Source: Novosphingobium rosa NBRC 15208 (GTDB lineage Bacteria; Pseudomonadota; Alphaproteobacteria; Sphingomonadales; Sphingomonadaceae). Taken from it: 38,486 nt of DNA. The DNA lies in assembly GCF_001598555.1 (NCBI RefSeq), contig NZ_BCZE01000011.1, forward strand, positions 1 through 38,486, given 5' to 3'. The notes beneath the pieces are model-generated. The model was not told the origin of the DNA, searched no databases, and was given only the letters and a program-made list of their open reading frames with translations. Positions 9,657 through 17,507 of this stretch are shown in pieces; the stretch's first letter is position 1, and every line of letters begins with the position of its first letter. Both the position numbers and the translations under genes were made by a program.

Positions 9657-10759
9657 CAGACGTTGAACTTGAAATGCAGGACGTCGCCGTCCTTCACCAC
9701 ATAGTCCTTGCCTTCCTGGCGCAGCTTGCCGGCCTCGCGCGCGGCGCTTTCGCCGCCCAGCGTGACGTAATCGTCATAGGCGATGGTTTCGGCGCGGATG
9801 TAGCCGCGTTCGAAATCGGTGTGGATGGCGCCGGCGGCCTGCGGTCCCTTGGCGCCCTTGTGGACGGTCCAGGCGCGGGCTTCCTTGGGGCCGACGGTGA
9901 AGAAGGTCAGCAAGCCGAGGAGTTCGTAACCGGCGCGGATGATGCGGGCGAGGCCCGTTTCCTTCAGGCCCAGTTCGCCCAGAAATTCGGTGCGCTCCTC
10001 GGCGTCCATGCCGACCAGATCGGCCTCGATGGCGGCCGAGACGATCACGGCGGTGGCGCCCTCGGCCTTGGCCTTGGCGAAGACCTTTTCGGAGAAAGCA
10101 TTGCCGGTGGCGGCGCTTTCTTCCTCGACGTTGCAGACGTAAAGCACCGGCTTGGCGGTCAGCAGCTGGGCTTGGGCGAAGACGCGGGCCTCATCCTCAT
10201 CCTTGGGCTCGGTGAGGCGGGCGGGCTTGCCCTCGCGCAGCAGTTCCAGCGCCTGACCCAGCACGGAAGCCACGATCTTGGCCTCCTTGTCACCGCCGGT
10301 GGTGGCGCGCTTCTGGGCGGCGGGAACGCGCTTTTCCAGCGATTCCAGATCGGAGAGCATCAGCTCGATCTCGACGGTTTCGGCGTCCGAGATGGGATCG
10401 ACGCGGTTGTCGACATGCTGGATGTCGTCATTCTCGAAGCAGCGCAGCACGTGGACGATGGCGTCCACCTCGCGGATGTTGCCCAGGAACTGGTTGCCCA
10501 GACCTTCACCCTTCGACGCGCCGCGCACCAGCCCGGCGATGTCCACGAAGGAGAGCTGCGTGGGGATAATCTTCTGGCTGCTGGCGATTTCGGCCAGCTT
10601 GTCCAAACGCGGATCGGGCACGCCGACCTGGCCGACGTTCGGCTCGATGGTGCAGAAGGGATAGTTTGCCGCCTGCGCCGCCTGCGTTTCGGTCAGCGCG
10701 TTGAACAGGGTGGACTTGCCGACATTGGGCAGACCCACGATACCGCATTTGAAACCCAT
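9656..10759 (-). CDS. ychF: Ribosome-binding ATPase YchF (Obg family)
   Basis: YchF is a universally conserved P-loop NTPase that prefers ATP and binds ribosomes; it is linked to stress responses. The start MGFKCGIVGLPNVGKSTLFN at 10759 places the Walker A loop GLPNVGKST at residues 8-16. DIAGLVRGASKGEGLGNQFL is the switch II region. The G4 position reads NVEE (NxxE), the YchF signature that relaxes guanine specificity. The C-terminal TGS domain ends DGDVLHFKFNV. Length 367 matches E. coli (363). The ATG shares one base with the stop of the upstream acetyltransferase (TAATG). A longer in-frame start at 10780 lies inside that gene and was rejected. Confidence 0.96.
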   Translation of the reverse strand: MGFKCGIVGLPNVGKSTLFNALTETQAAQAANYPFCTIEPNVGQVGVPDPRLDKLAEIASSQKIIPTQLSFVDIAGLVRGASKGEGLGNQFLGNIREVDAIVHVLRCFENDDIQHVDNRVDPISDAETVEIELMLSDLESLEKRVPAAQKRATTGGDKEAKIVASVLGQALELLREGKPARLTEPKDEDEARVFAQAQLLTAKPVLYVCNVEEESAATGNAFSEKVFAKAKAEGATAVIVSAAIEADLVGMDAEERTEFLGELGLKETGLARIIRAGYELLGLLTFFTVGPKEARAWTVHKGAKGPQAAGAIHTDFERGYIRAETIAYDDYVTLGGESAAREAGKLRQEGKDYVVKDGDVLHFKFNV

Positions 10760-11175
10760 TATACGTCCTTCCTGAGCCACCGGGCGTAGACCGCCACAGG
10801 CTGCTTTTCCCAGCCGAGATGTTCATACAGCCCGGCGGCTTCATTTCCTTCGCGCACCATCAGCTCCACTTTGGGGCAGCCGAGTTGCGCGAGCCAATCC
10901 TGTGCCCGTTCGAGCAATTGCGCCGCGATGCCTTCCCCGCGTCGATCAGGCAAGGTGGCAAGATAATAAATCCAGCCGCGATGCCCTTCAAACCCCGCCA
11001 TCACCGTGCCGGTCAGCACCTCGCCATCATGAGCAAGCCAGATCGTGCTGGTGGGATTGCCCAAAGCCAGAGCGATATCGGCGTGAGGATCATTCCATGG
11101 CCGCGTCAGCCCGCAGGTCTGCCACAGGGCGGCAATCGCCGGGCTGTCCTGCAAAAGGGCTTCGCGCAGATCCAT
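10759..11175 (-). CDS. GNAT-family acetyltransferase (YpeA-like)
   Basis: This 138-residue GCN5-related N-acetyltransferase has the acetyl-CoA pyrophosphate loop RRGEGIAAQLL after the beta-4 strand GWIYYLATLPD. The C-terminal EGNEAAGLYEHLGWEKQPVAVY motif is the standard GNAT motif B. It resembles the YpeA subgroup. Its ATG shares one base with the pth stop, and its stop shares one base with the ychF start. That places it in a coupled run of translation-related genes, so a ribosome- or tRNA-linked substrate is possible but unproven. Confidence 0.88.
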   Translation of the reverse strand: MDLREALLQDSPAIAALWQTCGLTRPWNDPHADIALALGNPTSTIWLAHDGEVLTGTVMAGFEGHRGWIYYLATLPDRRGEGIAAQLLERAQDWLAQLGCPKVELMVREGNEAAGLYEHLGWEKQPVAVYARWLRKDV

Positions 11176-11741
11176 CAGGCCAGCCGCAGCGAGACATCGT
11201 TCATAAAGCGCACGTCATCGCCCTTGGCCAGCCATTCGGCCTCCGATGCGACGGCGCCCAGCATATCGGCCAGATCGTCGATCTCCGCCTTGGCATAATT
11301 GCCCAGCACATGGCCATGGACGCGATCCTTGTGGCCCGGATGGCCGATGCCCAGCCGGATCCGGCGGAACTCCGGCCCCATATGCTGGTCGATCGAGCGC
11401 AGGCCATTGTGCCCGGCATGGCCGCCGCCGCGCTTCACCTTCACCTTCATGGGCGGCAGGTCCAGCTCGTCATGGAAGACGGTGAGGGCGGAGACGTCCA
11501 GCTTGAAGAAGCGCATCGCCTCGGCCACGGCGCGGCCGCTTTCGTTCATGAAGGTGGCGGGTTTGAGCAGGATCACGCGTTCGGTGCCGATGCGGCCATC
11601 CTGCACCCAGCCCTGGAATTTCTTCTGCACCGGGCCGAAACGGTGGATGTCCGCGATCACGTCGCAGGCCATGAAGCCGACATTGTGCCGGTTCATCTTG
11701 TATTGGTCGCCGGGGTTACCCAGCCCAACCCACAGTTGCAT
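11175..11741 (-). CDS. pth: Peptidyl-tRNA hydrolase
   Basis: Pth releases tRNA from peptidyl-tRNAs that drop off the ribosome. The 188-residue protein begins MQLWVGLGNPGDQY. The catalytic His is at residue 19 (NRHNVGF), the substrate-binding FMNESG motif is present, and HDELDLPP supplies the conserved Asp. GGGHAGHNGLRSI follows. It lies downstream of rplY beyond two hairpins and is coupled by a 1-nt overlap to the acetyltransferase gene. rplY-pth-ychF is a common bacterial neighbourhood, which supports all three calls. Confidence 0.96.
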   Translation of the reverse strand: MQLWVGLGNPGDQYKMNRHNVGFMACDVIADIHRFGPVQKKFQGWVQDGRIGTERVILLKPATFMNESGRAVAEAMRFFKLDVSALTVFHDELDLPPMKVKVKRGGGHAGHNGLRSIDQHMGPEFRRIRLGIGHPGHKDRVHGHVLGNYAKAEIDDLADMLGAVASEAEWLAKGDDVRFMNDVSLRLA

Positions 11742-11792
11742 GGCGTAAATCCATCAGGTCAAACGCCGGGAGCGAAGCGCCCCAAGCAAACG

Positions 11793-11836
11793 AAAGGCGG
11801 GAAAGACAAGGCGCTATGGCCGTCTTTCCCGCCTTT
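11793..11836 (-). terminator. 15-bp hairpin between rplY and pth
   Basis: AAAGGCGGGAAAGAC pairs perfectly with GTCTTTCCCGCCTTT over a 14-nt loop. It lies after the rplY stop and before pth. On the minus strand moderately T-rich sequence follows. It probably reduces transcription from rplY into pth. Confidence 0.7.
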
Positions 11837-11841
11837 GTCAT

Positions 11842-11861
11842 GCATCCCTTTGCAGGGATGC
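11842..11861 (-). terminator. Short perfect hairpin just after rplY
   Basis: GCATCCCT / AGGGATGC forms an 8-bp stem. Its loop reads GCAA on the minus strand, a GNRA-type tetraloop. It begins 9 nt after the rplY stop and precedes the larger 15-bp hairpin. It could stabilise the 3' end or act with the second hairpin as a double terminator. Confidence 0.5.
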
Positions 11862-11870
11862 CCACGCAGC

Positions 11871-12164
11871 TTAAGCGCGCAGGAAGTCCGCGTGCAGCGG
11901 GCGGTCGCTCACCGGGTGGAAAGCGACGTCCTTCGGGGTCGTCTTGATGGTCTGGCCATCGACAACGATCTCGATCGCCGAATCAAAGAACTTGCCAGTG
12001 TTCAGCTGGCGCACCAGTTCCTTGGCTTCGACGTGGACGGCCAGGGGCTCGGCCCCGCCACCATAAACAACCACGGGCACACGACCTTCACGACGCAGGC
12101 TGCGGCTGGCTCCCTTGCCAGTCTTCGCACGCGTCTCGGCCGGCAGGGTCAGCGTATCGCTCAT
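11871..12164 (-). CDS. rplY: Ribosomal protein bL25, single-domain form
   Basis: bL25 binds 5S rRNA in the large subunit. The 97-residue product shows the L25 domain from end to end: [23 protein letters not shown], then [31 protein letters not shown]. It ends directly after the LRA motif, as in E. coli L25 (94 residues). It lacks the extra C-terminal domain found in the longer Ctc/TL5-type proteins of about 200 residues that I expect in alphaproteobacteria. No remnant of that domain is readable after the TAA stop. An AAGG ribosome-binding motif lies 9 nt before the ATG, and a candidate promoter is at 12244-12272. Confidence 0.93.
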   Translation of the reverse strand: MSDTLTLPAETRAKTGKGASRSLRREGRVPVVVYGGGAEPLAVHVEAKELVRQLNTGKFFDSAIEIVVDGQTIKTTPKDVAFHPVSDRPLHADFLRA

Positions 12165-12243
12165 AACACTTGCCTTTCGAAAGAATGATAGACTTTAACA
12201 CTCCCGCCACGCCTCCAGGGATGACCATGACGGGAAGCGGGCG

Positions 12244-12272
12244 CCCCTAGCGGCAAATGCGGGAAAAGGCAA
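12244..12272 (-). promoter_or_regulatory. rplY: Candidate housekeeping promoter of rplY
   Basis: On the minus strand TTGCCT (12272-12267) and TAGGGG (12249-12244) are separated by exactly 17 bp, about 80 bp before the rplY start. A TAGGGG-like -10 box is a pattern I associate with ribosomal promoters of sphingomonads. Motif-based only. Confidence 0.4.
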
Positions 12273-12295
12273 GCGCCAGACGGCTTCGGCGCGCG

Positions 12296-13171
12296 CTATT
12301 CCACGCGGGTGACGCGATAGCCATGGGCCGCCAGCAAGGCGGGCAGACCATCGGGCCCGGCCATATGGGCAGCGCCGACCGCCACGAAGGGCTTTTGGCC
12401 ATGGGCCATGGCGGCGGTGATCGCGGCCTCCCACGCATGGTTGCGGCCCAGATAAAGCTGATGGCGCAGCACCGGATCGGCCAGCATTCCGCTGGAGGTC
12501 TGCGCCCCGATCCAGCCCATATCGCCGCGACGCCATGCCTCTTCCAGCGCTTTGGTGTCCTCCGGCGCTTTGGGCGCGCCCTCGATCACGCTGGCCAGCA
12601 TGGCGCGCTGGGCGCTTTCGGGCAGGCTGTCGAACAGGCCGAGCTGCTTTTGCGCGCCTTCCAGCTCGCTGACGGGCAGGTGGTTGGCCGAGAGCAGCGC
12701 GCGGTCCACGCCGTTGGCGGCATCCTCCGCATCGCCCTGAGCGGCATGACCCAGCGCCAGAGCAACAGCCCATGTTTCGGTATCGCCAAAGCTGTCAGGC
12801 CTGAGCCCGGCCTTGCCCATCAACTGGCCGAGGGCTGGGCGCAGCTTGTCCGGCACTCGGCTGGCGATGGGAGGCTGATCCGGCGCATGCGCGAGGCGGT
12901 TGTAGATGGCCCGCGTCGCCCCATCATTGTTGAGATCGGCAATTTCCACCATCAGCAGGCTGGCTTGGCCCAAAGCCGCATCCACACGCGCCGTGCGCCA
13001 TGCGACAGGGCGGGGCAGGGCATGGATCGTGCCGAACAGCCATGCTTGTTGCCCTTGCGGTCCCTCCACATGCCACAGCGCCGGATTGGCCGGGTCTGTG
13101 CGCGAACAGGCCCCCGCCAGCAAGGCCAGCGTTAAAGCAGCAGCACTCCGCCAGAACGGCTTATTGAACAC
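12296..13171 (-). CDS. TraB/GumN-family protein, predicted lipoprotein
   Basis: This 291-residue member of the TraB/PrgY/GumN family (PF01963 type) has an unproven biochemical role; a metallopeptidase-like activity has been suggested for the family. The N-terminus is a lipoprotein signal with lipobox LAGAC (Cys about residue 22). The family motif FGTIHALPRPVAW follows, and the C-terminal half ends VAVGAAHMAGPDGLPALL. Translation starts at GTG (13171-13169) with AAGG 6 nt upstream. The first 11 nt overlap the end of the paralogous upstream gene, so the two are probably co-translated. Confidence 0.85.
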   Translation of the reverse strand: MFNKPFWRSAAALTLALLAGACSRTDPANPALWHVEGPQGQQAWLFGTIHALPRPVAWRTARVDAALGQASLLMVEIADLNNDGATRAIYNRLAHAPDQPPIASRVPDKLRPALGQLMGKAGLRPDSFGDTETWAVALALGHAAQGDAEDAANGVDRALLSANHLPVSELEGAQKQLGLFDSLPESAQRAMLASVIEGAPKAPEDTKALEEAWRRGDMGWIGAQTSSGMLADPVLRHQLYLGRNHAWEAAITAAMAHGQKPFVAVGAAHMAGPDGLPALLAAHGYRVTRVE

Positions 13172-14093
13172 GCGTCACCTTGATGCCCATCCCGGCGAGC
13201 TGATCCTGCACGCTGCCCTTGCCCGCCAGATGGCCCGCGCCCACCGCCAGCAGCACCGTGCCGGGCCTGGTCAGCCGGGCCTTGATCCAGCGCGCCCAGG
13301 CCTTGTTGCGGTCGATCAGCAACAGCTTGAGAAGCATCGGGTCGCTCTCATCCTCATTCATCAGGCGGGCCAGCTCGTCGGCGTGACCGGCCTTCCATTC
13401 CCTGATCATTTTCGCCAGATCGTCGGGGATCTTGTCGGCATCCTTCAGGACTTCATCCAGATAGCGGATCTGGGCGTCCTCAGGCAGCTTGTTGAACAGG
13501 CCCAGCTGATATTCCGGGGTTTCCAGAGCCTCATGGGCTTTCCCGGCGTCCTTGAAGCGGCGCGACAGCACCACATCCACGCCATTGGCCGGATCATAGC
13601 CCGATTTCATCAGCGGCAGAGTGGACAGCGCCACCGCCGCATACCATGGTCGAAACGCATCGAACGCCGCGCCGGGCAGCCCATCGGTGGCGAGCGTTTT
13701 TTCCAGCGCTTCCCTGCTCCTGGAGGAAAGCCTGGCGCGCAAGGTCTGGCCCTGAGGCAGCATCGCCGTCTGCATCACCACGCTGCGCATTGCTGCGGGA
13801 TCCTTGTCGAGGATTTCGGTCACCAGCGTATCGGCATGCTCGGTGGCATCCGCCACCTTGCCATCCATCCACGGCACATCCTTGGGCAGGGCATGCACCG
13901 TGCCGAACAGATAGATCACGCTCTTGCCCCGCTGCACGCGCCACAGCGCCGGGCGCACCAGCGCGGGCACCGCCACCTGCCGCTTGGGCTGAGGGGTGGG
14001 CAGGCGCTGGGTTTCGGCCTGAGCGACAGGCGCCATCAGAGCGGTCAGCAGGGCCAGCAAGGCGAACATCGGGCGCAGGAGCAAGGTCAGCAT
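13161..14093 (-). CDS. TraB/GumN-family secreted protein, paralogue of the next gene
   Basis: The 310-residue protein has a cleavable-type signal (MLTLLLRPMFALLALLTALM, then APVAQAETQ, likely cut after AQA). The conserved LFGTVHALPKDVPW motif and the C-terminal LLAVGAGHLAGKGSVQDQL motif are both present. It is a diverged paralogue of the lipoprotein encoded immediately downstream, with which it overlaps by 11 nt. The start at 14093 was chosen because it begins at the signal peptide. The reading frame extends to an ATG at 14141, which would add a basic 16-residue leader. It diverges from glyQ. Function unknown. Confidence 0.84.
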   Translation of the reverse strand: MLTLLLRPMFALLALLTALMAPVAQAETQRLPTPQPKRQVAVPALVRPALWRVQRGKSVIYLFGTVHALPKDVPWMDGKVADATEHADTLVTEILDKDPAAMRSVVMQTAMLPQGQTLRARLSSRSREALEKTLATDGLPGAAFDAFRPWYAAVALSTLPLMKSGYDPANGVDVVLSRRFKDAGKAHEALETPEYQLGLFNKLPEDAQIRYLDEVLKDADKIPDDLAKMIREWKAGHADELARLMNEDESDPMLLKLLLIDRNKAWARWIKARLTRPGTVLLAVGAGHLAGKGSVQDQLAGMGIKVTRVQ

Positions 14094-14218
14094 GGCCCAC
14101 AGCCTATAATGGCGATTTCGCTTCTGTCGATTGCCCGGCATGGTTGATCTTTGGATAATATCCGCAATCTCGCGCGTGTCTTGACCGCCGCATGCGCTTG
14201 CGTCAAAGGCCTAGCCCC

Positions 14219-15130
14219 ATGAGCGCGCAACATTCCGGCACACAACCACTCAGTTTTCAGGACATGATCCTGACCCTCCACAATTTCTGGAGCGCACAGG
14301 GCTGCCTGATCCTGCAGCCCTATGACATGCGCGTGGGCGCGGGCACATTCCACCCCGCCACCACCCTGCGCGCGCTGGGCCCGGAGCCGTGGAAGGCCGC
14401 CTATGTCCAGCCCAGCCGCCGCCCGACAGATGGCCGCTATGGCGAGAACCCCAACCGGCTGCAGCACTATTACCAGTATCAGGTGATCCTGAAGCCCTCG
14501 CCGGACAACCTGCAGGAGCTGTATCTGCAGTCGCTCGCCGCCATCGGCGTCGATCCGCTGGCGCATGACATCCGCTTTGTGGAAGACGATTGGGAAAGCC
14601 CCACGCTGGGCGCCTGGGGTCTGGGCTGGGAAGTCTGGTGCGACGGCATGGAGGTGACCCAGTTCACCTATTTCCAGCAGATGGGCGGCTTCGACTGCAA
14701 GCCCGTCGCGGGCGAGCTGACCTATGGTCTGGAGCGTCTGGCCATGTACATTCAGGGCGTGGACCGGGTTTATGACCTGCGCTTCAACAATGATGGCGTC
14801 AGCTATGGCGACGTCTTCCTGAAGAACGAGCAGGAGATGTCGAAGTACAATTTCGAGATCGCCGACACGGATTCGCTCTTCAAAGGCTTCGTCGCCGCCG
14901 AGGCCGAGGCCAGGCGCTGCATTGAGGCCGACATTCCGCTGGCCGCCTACGATCAGGCGATCGAGGCCTCGCATCTCTTCAACCTGCTTCAGGCGCGCGG
15001 TGTGATCTCCGTGCAGGAGCGCGCCAGCTATATGGGCCGCGTGCGCGATCTGGCCAAGGGCGCTTGCCAGGCGTGGATCGAGAAGAATGAGGCCGCATGG
15101 GCCGAGAAATTTCCGGGGTGGACGAAGTGA
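14219..15130 (+). CDS. glyQ: Glycyl-tRNA synthetase alpha subunit
   Basis: The alpha chain of the alpha2-beta2 bacterial GlyRS carries the class II catalytic core that adenylates glycine. The product, 303 residues from ATG 14219, contains [19 protein letters not shown], the motif 2 region [17 protein letters not shown], and [12 protein letters not shown] near motif 3. The start was chosen to match the usual N-terminus; an in-frame ATG at 14192 gives a short unsupported extension. The stop overlaps the glyS start codon by 4 nt (GTGA), as expected for a stoichiometric pair. Confidence 0.97.
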   Translation: MSAQHSGTQPLSFQDMILTLHNFWSAQGCLILQPYDMRVGAGTFHPATTLRALGPEPWKAAYVQPSRRPTDGRYGENPNRLQHYYQYQVILKPSPDNLQELYLQSLAAIGVDPLAHDIRFVEDDWESPTLGAWGLGWEVWCDGMEVTQFTYFQQMGGFDCKPVAGELTYGLERLAMYIQGVDRVYDLRFNNDGVSYGDVFLKNEQEMSKYNFEIADTDSLFKGFVAAEAEARRCIEADIPLAAYDQAIEASHLFNLLQARGVISVQERASYMGRVRDLAKGACQAWIEKNEAAWAEKFPGWTK

Positions 15131-17421
15131 GCACGTTTCTTCTCGAACTGCGCAGCGAGGAAATCCCGGCGCGCATGCAGGCCGGCGCCCGCGCCGAGCT
15201 GGAAAAGCTGTTTCGCGGCGCGCTGAATGCCGCTGGCGTTTCGGTTGGGTCTTTGCAGGTGTGGTCCACGCCGCGCCGTCTGGCGCTGATCGCGCGCGAT
15301 CTGCCCGTGGCCACCGAAGCTGTCAGCGAAGAGGTGAAGGGGCCGAAAACCTCCGCGCCCGAGCAGGCTCTGGCAGGCTTCCTGCGCAAGACCGGCCTGA
15401 CCAAGGAACAACTTACCGAGCGTGACGGCATCTACTTCGCCATCACCGAAAAGCCGGGCCGTGCCACCGCCGATGTGCTGGCCGAAGCGATCCCCGCCAT
15501 CGTGCGCGGCTTCAGCTGGCCCAAGTCGCAGCGCTGGGGCGCCGCCTCGCTGTCGCCCGAGAGCCTGCGCTGGGTGCGTCCCTTGCAAGGCATCATCGCG
15601 CTGCTCGATGGCGCTGTGGTGGACTGCGAAGTCGGCGGCATCGTCGCCGGGCGCGAGACTATGGGGCATCGCTTCCATTCGCATGGCGCCATCGCCATCG
15701 AAAGTGCCGAGACCTATGCCGACCAACTGCGCGCCGCGCATGTGCTGGTCGATCATGAGGAACGTCAGGGCATCGTGCGCTCCGGCGCGGCCAAGGTTGC
15801 GGCTGACGCTGGCCTGACGCTGGTCGAGGATGAAGGTCTGGTCGTGGAGAACGCCGGCCTTACCGAATGGCCGGTGCCGCTGCTGGGCCGCTTCGACGAA
15901 GCCTTCCTCGAAGTGCCGCCCGAGACGATCCAGCTGACCGCCCGCGTCAACCAGAAGTATTTCATCTGCCGGGACGCCGATGGCAAGCTGGCCGACGCCT
16001 TCGTCTGCACCGCCAACATCGCGGCGAGCGACGGCGGCGAGGGCATCGTGGCGGGCAACCGCAAGGTGCTGGCCGCGCGCCTGTCGGACGCGCGCTTCTT
16101 CTGGCAGCAGGACCGCAAGGTGCCGCTGGCCGATCAGGCCAAGAAGCTGGAGCGCATCACCTTCCATGAAAAGCTGGGCACCGTGGCCGACAAGGTCGCG
16201 CGCGTCGCCAAGCTGGCCGAGTGGTTGGCAGCGGAGGGCATCGTGCTGGGCGCCGATCCCGTGCTGGCGCGTCAGGCGGCGGAATTGTGCAAGGCCGATC
16301 TGGTCACCGAAATGGTGGGCGAGTTCCCCGAGCTTCAGGGCCTGATGGGCGGCTATTACGCCCGCGCCGAAGGTCTGGGCGATGTGGTGGCCGATGCTAT
16401 CCGCGATCACTACAAGCCGGTCGGGCAGGGCGACGATGTGCCCACCGCGCCGGTGACGGTCTGTGTGGCGCTGGCGGACAAGCTGGATACGATTTTCTCG
16501 TTTTTGGGGATCGATGAAGGCCCTACTGGGTCGCGAGATCCATTTGCTTTGCGCCGTGCAATGCTTGGCGTTGCCAGAATTGTAACTGCCAACAATATTC
16601 GCTTGTCGTTGGAGGCTTTTGCGGCAGCATCCGGCTCGGTGTACGGCATTCAGTATGCCTACCATATGGCTAGAGTCGTGCCGGGCCTTGAACATGCTAT
16701 CGATGATTGCATTGATGGACAAAGCCTATCTAATACCAATCTCTTAGGGATGGTTTTGCACATTGCCATAGCTGCGCAGAATGCAATTATGGCGGACACA
16801 TCCACAGAAGGCTGGACAGACCAGCAGCGTCAAGTCGGTTGGCGCCATCGTGATTATATTCATGAGCGACTGCATATTCCTGAAGCCTCTCAAGCTTTGG
16901 AAATTGGAAAGCAATTGCTGACTTTTGCAAGTGACCGCCTCAAGGTCCAGCAGAAGGAAGCGGGCGTCCGCCACGATCTGATCGACGCCGTCTTCGCCCT
17001 TGGCGGAGAGGACGATCTGGTCCGCCTGCTCGCCCGCGTCCACGCGCTGCAGGCCTTTGTCGCCAGCGAGGATGGCATCAACCTGCTCGCCGGTTACAAG
17101 CGCGCCGCCAACATCCTCAAGGCCGAGGAGAAGAAGGGCTGGGACAAGGACGCCACCAACCCCGCCCCCGATGCCGATGAAAAAGCCCTGATCGAAGCCC
17201 TGTCCGCAGCCGGTCCCAAGGCCGCCAGCGCTGTCGAGGGCGAGGACTTCACCGGCGCCATGGCGGCTCTGGCCACGCTGCGCGCGCCCATCGATGCCTT
17301 CTTCGACACGGTGACGGTCAACGATGCGGACCCGGCCAAACGGTCGGCGCGCCTCGCCTTGCTTGACGCCTTCCGGGGCGCGGTCCACAAGGTCGCCGAT
17401 TTCTCGCGGATCGAAGGCTGA
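15127..17421 (+). CDS. glyS: Glycyl-tRNA synthetase beta subunit with an unusual internal segment
   Basis: The beta chain binds tRNA-Gly and carries the HD-like and anticodon-binding domains. A GTG start at 15127 overlaps the glyQ stop. The N-terminus [15 protein letters not shown], then [29 protein letters not shown], and the tail [24 protein letters not shown] are standard GlyS landmarks. The 764 residues exceed E. coli GlyS (689). The excess lies at about residues 502-596, between [10 protein letters not shown] and [12 protein letters not shown]. That insert and its flank (nt 16486-16932) have much lower GC, with AGA, ATA, CTA, TTA, GGA and GTA codons rare elsewhere in the gene. The frame is intact, so the gene looks functional. 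Confidence 0.95.
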   Translation: MSTFLLELRSEEIPARMQAGARAELEKLFRGALNAAGVSVGSLQVWSTPRRLALIARDLPVATEAVSEEVKGPKTSAPEQALAGFLRKTGLTKEQLTERDGIYFAITEKPGRATADVLAEAIPAIVRGFSWPKSQRWGAASLSPESLRWVRPLQGIIALLDGAVVDCEVGGIVAGRETMGHRFHSHGAIAIESAETYADQLRAAHVLVDHEERQGIVRSGAAKVAADAGLTLVEDEGLVVENAGLTEWPVPLLGRFDEAFLEVPPETIQLTARVNQKYFICRDADGKLADAFVCTANIAASDGGEGIVAGNRKVLAARLSDARFFWQQDRKVPLADQAKKLERITFHEKLGTVADKVARVAKLAEWLAAEGIVLGADPVLARQAAELCKADLVTEMVGEFPELQGLMGGYYARAEGLGDVVADAIRDHYKPVGQGDDVPTAPVTVCVALADKLDTIFSFLGIDEGPTGSRDPFALRRAMLGVARIVTANNIRLSLEAFAAASGSVYGIQYAYHMARVVPGLEHAIDDCIDGQSLSNTNLLGMVLHIAIAAQNAIMADTSTEGWTDQQRQVGWRHRDYIHERLHIPEASQALEIGKQLLTFASDRLKVQQKEAGVRHDLIDAVFALGGEDDLVRLLARVHALQAFVASEDGINLLAGYKRAANILKAEEKKGWDKDATNPAPDADEKALIEALSAAGPKAASAVEGEDFTGAMAALATLRAPIDAFFDTVTVNDADPAKRSARLALLDAFRGAVHKVADFSRIEG
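16486..16932 (+). other. Low-GC mosaic tract inside glyS
   Basis: Hand counts give about 45% GC for 16561-16620 and 43% for 16681-16740, far below the neighbouring glyS lines. Composition changes sharply near both borders. The tract encodes both a conserved part ([21 protein letters not shown]) and roughly 95 residues with no counterpart in a typical GlyS, starting near [16 protein letters not shown] and ending near [10 protein letters not shown]. This suggests replacement by recombination with a diverged glyS, rather than a simple insertion. It carries no transposase, intein motif or flanking repeat that I can see. Confidence 0.75.
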
Positions 17422-17507
17422 CCCTCGGCGCGAGCCTCTTCCCCATGCCAGCCCTCAGCGGGCAAGGCATGGGGTGGGAGATGGCCGGGCAGGGAGGTAT
17501 GGCCTGA

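Noticed and set aside
15028..16722. 564-codon open frame antisense to glyS, ending in the low-GC tract
   Set aside because: It is antisense to conserved glyS residues. Its starting methionine in the low-GC tract is a consequence of altered composition, not evidence of a gene.
16630..16914. An intein or group I/II intron inside glyS
   Set aside because: There are no splice-junction residues (Cys/Ser start, His-Asn end), no homing-endonuclease motif and no intron core. The frame reads through continuously.
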